Part shown: in pieces, positions 48,646 to 56,736 of the stretch
How the letters are laid out: every line of letters begins with the position of its first letter
How positions within the stretch are numbered: the stretch's first letter is position 1
NCBI RefSeq assembly: GCF_040225985.1
Contig: NZ_JBBPEU010000002.1
Coordinates: 186,001 to 250,000, forward strand
Direction of reading: 5' to 3'
Source: Shimia sp040225985
Lineage (GTDB): Bacteria; Pseudomonadota; Alphaproteobacteria; Rhodobacterales; Rhodobacteraceae
DNA length: 64,000 nt
Position numbers and translations under genes: made by a program
Notes under the pieces: model-generated
What the model saw: only the letters and a program-made list of their open reading frames with translations
The model's database searches: none
What the model was told of the DNA's origin: nothing

Positions 48646-49095
48646 ATGTCCGAAAACGATCTTATCAAGCTGTATTCAGGGCGTATTCTGGCGCTGGCCG
48701 CAGAGATTCCGCACACCACGCGCCTGTCGGATCCGGATGCCACGGTCAAGAAACGCTCGCCTCTGTGCGGATCGACTGTGACCGTGGACGTCGATGTGAA
48801 AGACGGACGAATCGTGGATTTCGGACAGGACGTCAAAGCCTGCGCTCTTGGGCAGGCGGCGGCCTCGGTTGTGGGGGGCCATGTGATCGGGCGCACCCGC
48901 GCCGAGTTAGAGGCCGCGCGCGATGCGCTGAAGGCCATGTTGAAGCAGGATGGCCCGACACCGCCCGCCCCGTTTGAGGAACTGGAAGTTTTGCGCCCTG
49001 CCCGCGACTACAAGAACCGGCATGCATCTATCATGCTGGCGCTCGACGCAACGGTCGAGGCGCTGGAACAGGCGGAACAGGCCGACTGCGCCTGA
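48646..49095 (+). CDS. IscU/NifU-like Fe-S scaffold protein
   Basis: A 149-residue member of the IscU family. It has two of the cluster cysteines in canonical motifs, SPLCGSTV (about residue 41) and VKACALGQAAAS (about 64). The third Cys usually near the C-terminal helix is not present: the helix reads YKNRHASIML, where Arg/His occupies the position; a Cys is only at the extreme C terminus (ADCA). It may be a variant scaffold or a cluster carrier. The hisI-iscU-like pairing is common in roseobacters. AAAGGAAAT precedes the ATG. Confidence 0.85.
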   Translation: MSENDLIKLYSGRILALAAEIPHTTRLSDPDATVKKRSPLCGSTVTVDVDVKDGRIVDFGQDVKACALGQAAASVVGGHVIGRTRAELEAARDALKAMLKQDGPTPPAPFEELEVLRPARDYKNRHASIMLALDATVEALEQAEQADCA

Positions 49096-49120
49096 CCCCC
49101 CTCGTTTTTGAGCATCACAC

Positions 49121-49156
49121 AAAAAAACCGCCGCACTGCTGGCAGGCAGGCGGCGG
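49121..49156 (-). terminator. Leftward terminator downstream of the 40-residue membrane protein
   Basis: CCGCCGC (49128-49134) pairs with GCGGCGG (49150-49156). Read leftward it is followed by seven T. The hairpin fits a terminator for the leftward gene at 49314-49436, leaving a 3' region of about 155 nucleotides, which has no other gene visible and could itself form an RNA. Confidence 0.7.
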
Positions 49157-49313
49157 GCAAGGTGTGCATGATGATGTGGGACCCGGAGGCGTTTCTTCGA
49201 AGGGGGATGAGGCAGTCCCTTCCAAGACCGTAAGACAGGCAGTGTCAGTCGCGTAGCATCAAATTGGGGACAGGATGCGTGAAAAGCGCCGGCACCATCA
49301 TGCGGGCAGAAAC
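49157..49313 (-). other. Untranslated 3' region of the SOS-box transcript
   Basis: Between the terminator and the stop of the 40-residue protein. It contains no open frame with a ribosome site and no clear hairpin except a weak AGGCAGT-containing segment. Its length would be unusual for a plain 3' end, so a small RNA within it is possible but unsupported. Confidence 0.25.
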
Positions 49314-49436
49314 TCAGGCAAAGACAGGCAGATGCAGGACAACCACCATCATCACGATCAGAGACACAGCGCCAATCGCATCCTGAACCAGTGTGTCGCG
49401 GGAATTGCGAAGAACGGATTTGATTTGCTGTACCAT
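49314..49436 (-). CDS. Small single-span membrane protein, 40 residues, SOS-box controlled
   Basis: ATG at 49436 with AGGAG 7 bases upstream opens a 40-codon frame ending TGA at 49314. The product begins MVQQIKSVLRNSRDTLVQDA, a charged amphipathic head, followed by one transmembrane segment (about 21-36, IGAVSLIVMMVVVL) and a short end HLPVFA. A perfect alphaproteobacterial LexA box lies 66 bases upstream, so it should be induced by DNA damage. Length and topology recall SidA of Caulobacter, an SOS cell-division inhibitor; sequence homology to SidA is not evident. Confidence 0.7.
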   Translation of the reverse strand: MVQQIKSVLRNSRDTLVQDAIGAVSLIVMMVVVLHLPVFA

Positions 49437-49501
49437 CAGGTGTCTCCTGCTCGAAACGTCTTTGTTGCTACTTTGTTCTCATATCTTTAACGGTCTGTAA
49501 A

Positions 49502-49516
49502 GAACTTTATGAGAAC
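49502..49516 (-). promoter_or_regulatory. LexA (SOS) box
   Basis: GAAC at 49502-49505, seven bases, GAAC at 49513-49516: a perfect GAACN7GAAC, equal to GTTCN7GTTC on the other strand, the LexA site of alphaproteobacteria. Two more GAAC units follow at 49523 and 49533 with 10-base spacing. A larger inverted repeat (TGTTCTCATA / TATGAGAACA) overlaps. The box precedes the leftward 40-residue gene; recG ends to its right and cannot be its target. Confidence 0.75.
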
Positions 49517-49544
49517 ATTTGCGAACAAAGTGGAACGCAGGCTG

Positions 49545-51635
49545 TTAACCCACTGATATCAAACGAATGGCTTGGTCCTGCTCCATCAGCCACAACAGAA
49601 CACGCGCCGCCCGTCCCCGTGCGGTTTCCAACGACGGGTCGTCATTGAGCAGTTTTCTGGCGTCGCTCTGGGCCACCGCCATCAGCGCCGTCTGCGATTC
49701 GAGGTCTGCAATCCGGAAACGCGGCACACCGGATTGGGCCGTGCCGATCAGGTCACCCGTGCCCCGCATTTCCAGATCGGTCTCGGCAATGCGGAACCCG
49801 TCCTCGGTTTCGCGCAGGGTGGTCAGGCGTTTTTCGCCGTTCTCGCTCAGCGGGGCCTGATACATCAACAGACAGGTCGACGCCTGATCGCCCCGCCCCA
49901 CCCGGCCGCGCAGCTGGTGCAGCTGGGCCAGACCAAAAATCTCGGCCCGTTCGATCACCATGATCGTGGCATTGGGCACGTCCACACCGACCTCGATCAC
50001 CGTGGTCGCGACCAAAACACTGGTGTCACCGCGCTGGAACGCCGCCATTGCCGCGTCTTTTTCGGCCGGCGGCATCTGGCCATGCACCAATCCCACCACC
50101 CCTTCGCCAAGGGCCGCGCGCAGGTGTTTGAACCGCTCTTCCGCGGCGGTCAGGTCGACGCTTTCGCTTTCATCCACAAGCGGACAGACCCAATAGGCCT
50201 GTTTGCCCTCGGACACGGCCTTGCGCAGGTGCTCGACCACCTCTTGCATACGGGCGGTCGAAATCAGCGCGGTCTTGATCGGTTGGCGCCCCGGCGGTTT
50301 CTCGTCAAGGATCGAGACATCCATATCCCCATACTGCGCCAGCGCCAGCGAGCGCGGGATCGGCGTCGCCGTCATCACCAGCACATCGACCCCCGCGCCT
50401 TTCTTGCCCAGCTCCAGCCTTTGGCGCACGCCGAACCGGTGCTGTTCGTCAATGATTGCCAACCGCAGATCGGCAAAATGCACATCGGGCTGAAACACGG
50501 CATGGGTACCCACAAGAATGTGGATATCGCCCCGCGCCAGCGCATCAAGCTTGGCCTTGCGCTCTTTCCCCTTGTCACGCCCGGTCAGCAGTTCCAGCAC
50601 CACACCGGCGCTTTCGGCCAAGGGGCGCAACCCGGCAAGATGTTGACGGGCCAAGATCTCGGTCGGGGCCATCATCACCCCCTGCCCGCCAGCCTCGACC
50701 GCGACCAGCAGCGACATGAACGCGACCAGCGTTTTGCCCGCGCCCACATCGCCCTGCAACAACCTGTTCATCCGCAGCGGTTTGGCCATGTCGCGCGTCA
50801 CATCGGCAATCGCGCGCCCCTGCGCATCAGTCGGGGTATAAGGCAGCGCCGACAACACCTTGCGCTGCAACGCACCGGTGGCCTCGCTGATGATGCCCTT
50901 GGCCCGCTGCAGTTTTGACCGCGCCAGCGCAAGCGTGACCTGATGGGCAAAAAATTCGTCATAGGCCAGCCGTTCGCGCGCCGGGGCCGTCGCCGCCAGA
51001 TCAGCCAACTGCGTCGGGGTGTGCGCCTTGGCCATGGCGGCGTGCCAGTCGGGCCATTTGGCCTGCGATTTCTGGCTCGGGTCAATCCATTCCTCAAGCA
51101 CGGGCAGTTTTTCAAGCGCCGCGCGCGTGGCCTTGTGCATCGTCTTCAGCGTCACCCCCGCCGTCAGCGGATAGACCGGTTCAAACGCCGGGATCTCGGC
51201 AGCTTCGGCCTCGGTCACGATGTGGTCGGGATGCACCATCTGGGGCACACCGTCGAACAGTTCGACCTTGCCCGACACGATCCGGCGTTCGCCTTCGGGC
51301 AGCACTTTCTTGAGGTAATCGCCCCGCGCATGGAAGAATACCAACTGAAACGCCGTGCGTGAATCCTCGACCGTGACGCGATAGGCACCGCCACGATTGC
51401 GTGCAGGCCGGTGCGCGCCGATCAACACTTCGACCGTCACGGTATTGGGCAGTTCCGCATCCAGAACCGAACTACGCCTTTGTCGGTCGACGCCGGAATA
51501 TGGCAGCGAAAACAATAGGTCACGCGGCCTTTGAATGTCAATCTGGGCAAGATTTTGTGCCACTTTCGGGCCCACCCCCGCCAGCGTGGTGATGTCGGCA
51601 AAAAGCGGAAACAGGAGTTCCGGCCGCCCGGTCAT
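49545..51635 (-). CDS. recG: ATP-dependent DNA helicase RecG
   Basis: Rescues stalled replication forks and processes Holliday junctions. A wedge OB-fold domain covers about residues 1-150, then a superfamily 2 helicase: Walker A GDVGAGKT (about 297), DEQH box IIDEQHRFG (about 395), and the motif VI region QLRGRVGRG (about 585), with the RecG C-terminal TRG motif region at the end. It overlaps ligA by 4 bases and is thus co-translated, tying two DNA-repair genes together. Confidence 0.95.
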   Translation of the reverse strand: MTGRPELLFPLFADITTLAGVGPKVAQNLAQIDIQRPRDLLFSLPYSGVDRQRRSSVLDAELPNTVTVEVLIGAHRPARNRGGAYRVTVEDSRTAFQLVFFHARGDYLKKVLPEGERRIVSGKVELFDGVPQMVHPDHIVTEAEAAEIPAFEPVYPLTAGVTLKTMHKATRAALEKLPVLEEWIDPSQKSQAKWPDWHAAMAKAHTPTQLADLAATAPARERLAYDEFFAHQVTLALARSKLQRAKGIISEATGALQRKVLSALPYTPTDAQGRAIADVTRDMAKPLRMNRLLQGDVGAGKTLVAFMSLLVAVEAGGQGVMMAPTEILARQHLAGLRPLAESAGVVLELLTGRDKGKERKAKLDALARGDIHILVGTHAVFQPDVHFADLRLAIIDEQHRFGVRQRLELGKKGAGVDVLVMTATPIPRSLALAQYGDMDVSILDEKPPGRQPIKTALISTARMQEVVEHLRKAVSEGKQAYWVCPLVDESESVDLTAAEERFKHLRAALGEGVVGLVHGQMPPAEKDAAMAAFQRGDTSVLVATTVIEVGVDVPNATIMVIERAEIFGLAQLHQLRGRVGRGDQASTCLLMYQAPLSENGEKRLTTLRETEDGFRIAETDLEMRGTGDLIGTAQSGVPRFRIADLESQTALMAVAQSDARKLLNDDPSLETARGRAARVLLWLMEQDQAIRLISVG

Positions 51636-53908
51636 AGCCCCTCGATCAACGCCAGCCAGGCGTCCTCGTCAATGGTTTCCACTCCCAGTTCCGCCGCCTT
51701 CTTGGCCTTCGAGCCCGCCCCCGGCCCCGCCACCAGTAGATCGGTCTTGCCAGACACCGACCCTGAAACCTTGGCCCCGAGCGATTCCGCCCGCGCCTTG
51801 GCCTCGGCCCGTGTCATCTTTTCCAGCGTACCGGTAAAGACCACCGTTTTTCCAGCCACGGGGCTTTCGGCAGCGGGGGCTTCGGGCGGGATGATCGTCA
51901 GTTTTTCCACCAGCCGGTCAAAGGCTGCGCGCTCATCTTCATTGGCAAAGGCGTCCGAGAGCGACAGGCCAAGTGTCGCGCCGATCCCGTCCACCCCGAT
52001 GAGATCCTGCCACGCCGCCATCGCCGCGTCAGAGACGTCACACTCGGCCATCGCTGCGGCGCGGGTTTCGGCAATGCGCGCACGGCGGCCTTCCTCCGCC
52101 GCCTTCTGGCGTTCCGCGTCCTCGGCCATATCGGCCGCGCGATGGGCCAGTGCCGCCGGACGGGCCTCATCGACCGAGGTCGCCATGGCCTCCCATGTCT
52201 GGAAATGTAGCGCCAGATCCCGCGCGCCGACCTCCCCCACATGGCGGATGCCCAACCCGAAGATGAGCCGCGCCAAAGCGATTTCACGCTTGTCCGCGAT
52301 GGCGCGGAACAGGTTGTTGGCCGAGGTTTCCCCCCAGCCCTCGCGGTTCTTCAACTGTTGCAATCCCGAACCGTACCTGTCCTCGAGATCGAAGATATCG
52401 GCGGGCTGGCGAATCCATCCGTCGCCATAGAACTGTTCGACCTGTTTCGCGCCCAAGCCTTCAATGTCAAATGCCTTGCGCGACACGAAATGTTTCAACT
52501 TTTCAATGGCCTGCGCGGGGCAAATCATACCACCGGTACAGCGGCGCACCGCGTCGCCCTCTTCGCGCACCGCGTCGGATCCGCATTCCGGACACACGGT
52601 CGGAAAAGCATAAGGCACCGCATCACCGGGGCGCTTGGAAAGGTCCACATCGGCCACTTTCGGGATCACGTCGCCCGCCCGATAGACCTGCACCCAGTCG
52701 CCCACGCGGATGTCCTTGCCCCCGCGGATCGACGCCCCCTTGCTGTCGCGCCCCTCGATGTAATCTTCGTTGTGCAAGGTCGCGTTCGACACGACCACGC
52801 CACCCACCGTCACCGGTGTCAGCCGCGCCACAGGGCTCAGCGCGCCGGTGCGTCCGACTTGGATGTCGATCCCTTCAAGCCGGGTCCAGGCCAGTTCCGC
52901 CGGGAACTTATGCGCTACGGCCCAGCGGGGCGTTGTGGCCCGGAACCCCAGACGCGCCTGAAGATCCAGCCGGTTCACCTTGTAAACCACCCCGTCGATG
53001 TCATAGCCCAAGGTCGCGCGTTGGGATTCAATGCTACGATAATGGGCGATCAGGGCCTCGGGTCCTTCGCAGGCGCGCGTGAGGTCATTCACCACGAACC
53101 CGAAACTGGCCAGACGCTGGATCGCGTCCCATTGGGTGTCGGCCAAAGGCGCGCTGAGCGCGCCCCAGGCATAAGCGAAAAAGCGCAAGGGCCGGTCCCG
53201 CGTGATCGCGGGATCCAGCTGGCGCAGGCTGCCCGCCGCGGCATTGCGCGGGTTGGCAAATTTCGACAGGGTGCGTTTGCCCGCCTGTTCCCGCGCTTCG
53301 TTTTCCCGTGCAATTCGGTCGTTCAGCGCCTCGAAATCGGCATGGCTCATATAGACCTCGCCGCGCACCTCGAGAATCTCTGGCGCATCCGCGATCTCTT
53401 GCGGGATGTCCCCGATGGTGCGGGCATTTTCGGTGACGTTTTCGCCGGTGGTCCCGTCTCCGCGTGTTGCCGCGTATTTCAGAACGCCCTTCTCATAGCG
53501 CAGCGACAGGCTCAGCCCGTCGATCTTGGGCTCGGCGGTATAGGTCAGGTCATCGTCCCGCCCGAAGCCAAGATACTTGCGAATCCGGTCGTCAAAATCC
53601 GTGACGTCCTCGTCGGCAAAGGCATTGCCAAGCGACAGCATCGGGATCGCATGGGTGATCTTGCCAAAGCCCTCAGACGGGGCGGCACCCACCTGATCCG
53701 AGGGGCTGTCGGCGCGTTTCAGGTCAGGAAAGGCAGCCTCTATCGCCGCATTGCGCCGTTTCAGCGCATCAAATTCGGCATCCGACATGACCGGCGCATC
53801 GGCCGTATGATAGGCGGTGTTGGCCTCGTCCAAGATCTGCGCGAGCCGCTCCAGTTCCTGTTGCGCCTCGGCCTTGGTCAGTTTGGAAATGTCGTTGTCG
53901 CCGCTCAC
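51632..53908 (-). CDS. ligA: NAD-dependent DNA ligase
   Basis: Joins nicks in replication and repair using NAD. KIDG with the adenylated Lys is in EPKIDGLSL (about 131), followed by OB fold, zinc finger (PECGSDA and CTGGMICPAQ with four Cys), HhH domain and BRCT (about 680-758). The start GTG 53908 is preceded by AGGAGG. At 758 residues it exceeds the E. coli enzyme mainly through a charged Ala/Glu/Arg helical insertion (about 590-640) between HhH and BRCT, typical for Rhodobacteraceae. Confidence 0.96.
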   Translation of the reverse strand: MSGDNDISKLTKAEAQQELERLAQILDEANTAYHTADAPVMSDAEFDALKRRNAAIEAAFPDLKRADSPSDQVGAAPSEGFGKITHAIPMLSLGNAFADEDVTDFDDRIRKYLGFGRDDDLTYTAEPKIDGLSLSLRYEKGVLKYAATRGDGTTGENVTENARTIGDIPQEIADAPEILEVRGEVYMSHADFEALNDRIARENEAREQAGKRTLSKFANPRNAAAGSLRQLDPAITRDRPLRFFAYAWGALSAPLADTQWDAIQRLASFGFVVNDLTRACEGPEALIAHYRSIESQRATLGYDIDGVVYKVNRLDLQARLGFRATTPRWAVAHKFPAELAWTRLEGIDIQVGRTGALSPVARLTPVTVGGVVVSNATLHNEDYIEGRDSKGASIRGGKDIRVGDWVQVYRAGDVIPKVADVDLSKRPGDAVPYAFPTVCPECGSDAVREEGDAVRRCTGGMICPAQAIEKLKHFVSRKAFDIEGLGAKQVEQFYGDGWIRQPADIFDLEDRYGSGLQQLKNREGWGETSANNLFRAIADKREIALARLIFGLGIRHVGEVGARDLALHFQTWEAMATSVDEARPAALAHRAADMAEDAERQKAAEEGRRARIAETRAAAMAECDVSDAAMAAWQDLIGVDGIGATLGLSLSDAFANEDERAAFDRLVEKLTIIPPEAPAAESPVAGKTVVFTGTLEKMTRAEAKARAESLGAKVSGSVSGKTDLLVAGPGAGSKAKKAAELGVETIDEDAWLALIEGL

Positions 53909-53981
53909 GCCCGGCCCCTCCTGTCGCTTTCCTCAAGTGATAGGCGCGCAGGCCTCCAAGGTCCAGCGACAAGCGGGCGGA

Positions 53982-54701
53982 TTACGCCCTCAGGGCAAGC
54001 CGTTCTTCATCCTCGTGGATCACAGGTTGGGGATCGCGCAGCACGTATCCACGCCCCCACACCGTTTCGATATGGTTGTCACCGCCTGTCGCCTCGGACA
54101 GTTTCTTGCGCAACTTGCAGATGAACACATCGATGATTTTAAGTTCGGGTTCATCCATACCGCCATAAAGATGGTTCAGGAACATTTCCTTGGTCAGGGT
54201 TGTCCCCTTGCGCAGAGACAGAAGTTCCAGCATCTGGTACTCCTTGCCGGTCAGATGCACGGGCTTGCCGTCCACATCCACGGTCTTGGCATCAAGGTTG
54301 ACCGAAATCTTGCCGGTGTGAATGACAGACTGGGAATGTCCCTTGGAGCGCCGGATGATCGCGTGAATCCGTGCCACAAGTTCTTCGCGGTGGAAAGGTT
54401 TGGTCAGGTAATCATCGGCTCCGAACCCGAACCCCTTGATTTTGCTGTCAGTATTGTCATCCCCTGACAGGATCAGGATTGGCGTGTCGATCCGCGCTAG
54501 GCGCAACTGGCGCAGCACCTCGTGGCCATTCATATCGGGCAGACCCAAATCAAGCAGGATCAGATCGTAATCGTACAGCTTGGCCAGATCGATCCCTTCC
54601 TCCCCAAGATCGGTCGCATAGACGTTCAGGTTCGCATGGGTCAGCATCATCTCAATGCTTTTCGAGGTTGCCGGATCGTCCTCTACCAACAATACGCGCA
54701 T
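53982..54701 (-). CDS. ctrA: Cell-cycle master response regulator CtrA
   Basis: OmpR-type response regulator of 239 residues from ATG 54701, after AAGGAG. Receiver: acidic pocket VEDDP, phospho-acceptor Asp51 in LLDLGLPD, Thr/Lys in LTKPFH. The winged-helix DNA-binding half ends in HIETVWGRGYVLRDP. It binds TTAAN7TTAA sites and controls motility, gene transfer agent and cell-cycle genes in alphaproteobacteria; in Rhodobacter relatives it is not essential. It is followed upstream by sciP on the same strand. A near-perfect CtrA box at 54755 suggests autoregulation. Confidence 0.97.
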   Translation of the reverse strand: MRVLLVEDDPATSKSIEMMLTHANLNVYATDLGEEGIDLAKLYDYDLILLDLGLPDMNGHEVLRQLRLARIDTPILILSGDDNTDSKIKGFGFGADDYLTKPFHREELVARIHAIIRRSKGHSQSVIHTGKISVNLDAKTVDVDGKPVHLTGKEYQMLELLSLRKGTTLTKEMFLNHLYGGMDEPELKIIDVFICKLRKKLSEATGGDNHIETVWGRGYVLRDPQPVIHEDEERLALRA

Positions 54702-54754
54702 GGAAAGCTCCTTGCTCAAAGGTCCAGATTGCGATCAACCCTGATCAAAAATAG

Positions 54755-54769
54755 TTAATTCACGGTTAC
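54755..54769 (-). promoter_or_regulatory. Near-consensus CtrA box upstream of ctrA
   Basis: TTAA (54755-54758), seven bases, TTAC (54766-54769): one mismatch from the CtrA consensus TTAAN7TTAA. It lies 53 bases before the ctrA start, matching the position of the autoregulatory site in other alphaproteobacteria. Confidence 0.5.
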
Positions 54770-54801
54770 TTTAGGTCAGAATTATCAAAACAACCTAAAG
54801 T
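54768..54801. promoter_or_regulatory. Inverted repeat ACTTTAGGT in the ctrA-sciP gap
   Basis: ACTTTAGGT (54768-54776) and its exact complement (54793-54801) are 16 bases apart, overlapping the end of sciP at 54795. Reading leftward, ACAAC and GTTGT with an AT-rich tail also form a small terminator-like hairpin for sciP. Either reading is possible. Confidence 0.4.
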
Positions 54802-55073
54802 TGTCTATACCTTTGCGTATTCGTGGCCTTGAGAGCATCAACGCCATGGTTGCTGACCGCGCTGACCCATTCCTGGAATTCTTCTTCGCTCAGACTGTAG
54901 CGGCGCAGGGCGTCTTCCTTGGAAATCAACCCATAGGCCACCCCGCGCACCACCGCCGCCTTGCGGGACGCCACCCAGCGCCGCGTGTTGGCCGGTGGCA
55001 GGTCTGCAAGGCTCATCACCTCACCGCCTTTGGTCGTCACTGTGCGCGGCCCATCCACTTTCTTGAGATACAT
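54795..55073 (-). CDS. sciP: CtrA inhibitor SciP
   Basis: A 92-residue DUF1153 helix-turn-helix protein that in Caulobacter binds CtrA and blocks transcription from CtrA-dependent promoters. LADLPPANTRRWVASRKAAVVRGVAYGLISKEDALRRYSLSEEEFQEW is the family core. ATG 55073 (MYLKKVDG) replaces an in-frame GTG at 55076, with GAGGGA before it. Adjacent to ctrA here, unlike in Caulobacter, which makes co-expression of regulator and inhibitor likely. The segment between them is only about 90 bases. Confidence 0.93.
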   Translation of the reverse strand: MYLKKVDGPRTVTTKGGEVMSLADLPPANTRRWVASRKAAVVRGVAYGLISKEDALRRYSLSEEEFQEWVSAVSNHGVDALKATNTQRYRQL

Positions 55074-55212
55074 CACCCGGTCCCTCTTTACCCATTCCCA
55101 TGAAACATCGCCAAGATGCTGCCCAATCCGGCTTAACGAGCGGTGAAACTGCCTCTTGAGAGTAGTTAGGATTTTCCTATATTCTTGACGACTTCCTACA
55201 GGAGCGACTCAC

Positions 55213-56358
55213 ATGGCGCTGGACAGCGATACAAACCTGAATTCCCTTGGCTTTGCCAAACCCCCGTCGGAAACCCGTGTCGTGGTGGCCATGTCGGGCG
55301 GCGTGGACAGTTCGGTCGTGGCTGCGCGTCTGGCGGACGAAGGCTATGACGTGGTCGGCGTGACGCTGCAACTCTATGACCATGGCGCGGCGCTGGCCAA
55401 GAAAGGCGCGTGCTGTGCAGGGATCGACATTCACGACGCACGCCGCGTGGCCGAGGAAAAGGGCTTTCCCCATTACGTGCTGGATTACGAGAATATCTTT
55501 CAGGACGCCGTGATTGATGAGTTCGCAGAAAGCTATCTCGCGGGGGCGACGCCCGTGCCCTGCATTCGCTGCAACGAGCGGGTAAAGTTCAAGGATCTGC
55601 TGGAAACGGCCAAGGATCTTGAGGCTGACTGCATGGCGACGGGGCATTACATCCAGCGCAAGATGGGACCGAACGGGCCGGAACTGCACTCGGCCGAGGA
55701 TGCGCGCCGCGATCAGAGCTATTTCTTGTTCTCGACCACGCCGGAACAGCTGGATTACCTGCGTTTCCCGCTGGGCCACCTGCCCAACAAGGATGCGACC
55801 CGCGCCCTTGCGGCGGAATATGGCCTTGCCGTGGCCGACAAGCCCGACAGCCAGGACATCTGTTTTGTGCCCGACGGCAACTATGCGTCGGTGATCGAAA
55901 AGCTGCGCCCCGGCGCGGCCGAACCGGGCGAGATCGTCGACCCAGAAGGCAAGGTTCTGGGCCAGCATGACGGCGTGATCCACTACACGATCGGACAAAG
56001 GCGCGGCCTTGGCATCGGCGGCCTGAGCGAGCCCCTATACGTGGTCAAACTGGACGTGGACAAGAAACAGGTGGTGGTCGGCCCGAAAGAAATGCTGGCC
56101 ACTCGGGTGATCCCCGTGCGCGAGATCAACTGGCTTGGGGATGAGCCCTTTGGCAGCCGCCCCGAATGGCATCTCAAGGTCAAGGTCCGCTCGACCCGTC
56201 CGCCGCGCGACGCCATCATCCGCCCCACCGGCCCGACCACGGCCGAGGTGGAACTGCTGACCCCCGAGGAAGGTGTCTCACCGGGGCAGGCCTGTGTGTT
56301 CTACGCCAGCGAAGGCAGCCGCATCTTTGGCGGGGGCTGGATCTGGCGCGGCTACTAG
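55213..56358 (+). CDS. mnmA: tRNA-specific 2-thiouridylase MnmA
   Basis: Adds sulfur to U34 of tRNA-Lys, -Glu and -Gln. PP-loop SGGVDSS is at residues 28-34. The catalytic Cys residues are in PCIRCNE (about 117) and the DSQDICFVPDG region (about 216), and a KGACCAGIDIHDA motif with two Cys precedes. The C-terminal half ends in ASEGSRIFGGGWI as MnmA does. The 381-residue length is normal. GGAG precedes the ATG. It is divergent from sciP; both promoters share 139 bases. Confidence 0.95.
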   Translation: MALDSDTNLNSLGFAKPPSETRVVVAMSGGVDSSVVAARLADEGYDVVGVTLQLYDHGAALAKKGACCAGIDIHDARRVAEEKGFPHYVLDYENIFQDAVIDEFAESYLAGATPVPCIRCNERVKFKDLLETAKDLEADCMATGHYIQRKMGPNGPELHSAEDARRDQSYFLFSTTPEQLDYLRFPLGHLPNKDATRALAAEYGLAVADKPDSQDICFVPDGNYASVIEKLRPGAAEPGEIVDPEGKVLGQHDGVIHYTIGQRRGLGIGGLSEPLYVVKLDVDKKQVVVGPKEMLATRVIPVREINWLGDEPFGSRPEWHLKVKVRSTRPPRDAIIRPTGPTTAEVELLTPEEGVSPGQACVFYASEGSRIFGGGWIWRGY

Positions 56359-56365
56359 CGCGCCG

Positions 56366-56683
56366 CTAGCCGCAATCGGTCAGGTTTTCCAACGGCATCC
56401 AGCCGTAAAGGCCGCTTTGCCAAATGTCCCGCTGGGTCTTGTCATGGCGCACCCACGCCCAGCCCGCGGCCTGTTTGGGGGCAAGGTCCGCTTGCGGATA
56501 GAGCACCAGATCGCCTGAGGGCACCTGCCGGAGTGGTGCGGCAGCGGCATCGGGGGCGGCGTAAAGCGTCACGGTGGTTTCGGTCACGGAGTTGTTCAGA
56601 ACAGTGCAGGCGACACTGGCCTCGGCACCGTGAGAGATCAGGGATGCGCAAGCCCCCGCCCCAATCAGCCAGAACTGCTTCAT
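56366..56683 (-). CDS. Exported SH3-like protein
   Basis: A 105-residue protein with a signal peptide (cleavage near AEA, residue 22). The mature part is a single SH3-type beta barrel: TVTLYAAPDAAAAPLRQVPSGDLVLYPQ, then AWVRHD and LYGWMPLENLTDCG, typical of bacterial SH3 domains that bind cell-wall peptides. Two cysteines (mature start and C terminus) may form a disulfide. It is small and stands alone next to mnmA. Function unknown. Confidence 0.78.
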   Translation of the reverse strand: MKQFWLIGAGACASLISHGAEASVACTVLNNSVTETTVTLYAAPDAAAAPLRQVPSGDLVLYPQADLAPKQAAGWAWVRHDKTQRDIWQSGLYGWMPLENLTDCG

Positions 56684-56736
56684 TGCGCCCTCCTCTCATG
56701 CTGCGTCGGAAAGACTGCCAAGTTAGGGCGCGGGCG

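Noticed and set aside
52241..54124. 627-codon rightward frame opposite ligA and ctrA
   Set aside because: Shadow of ligA and ctrA; product is low-complexity Arg/His-rich with no recognisable domain.
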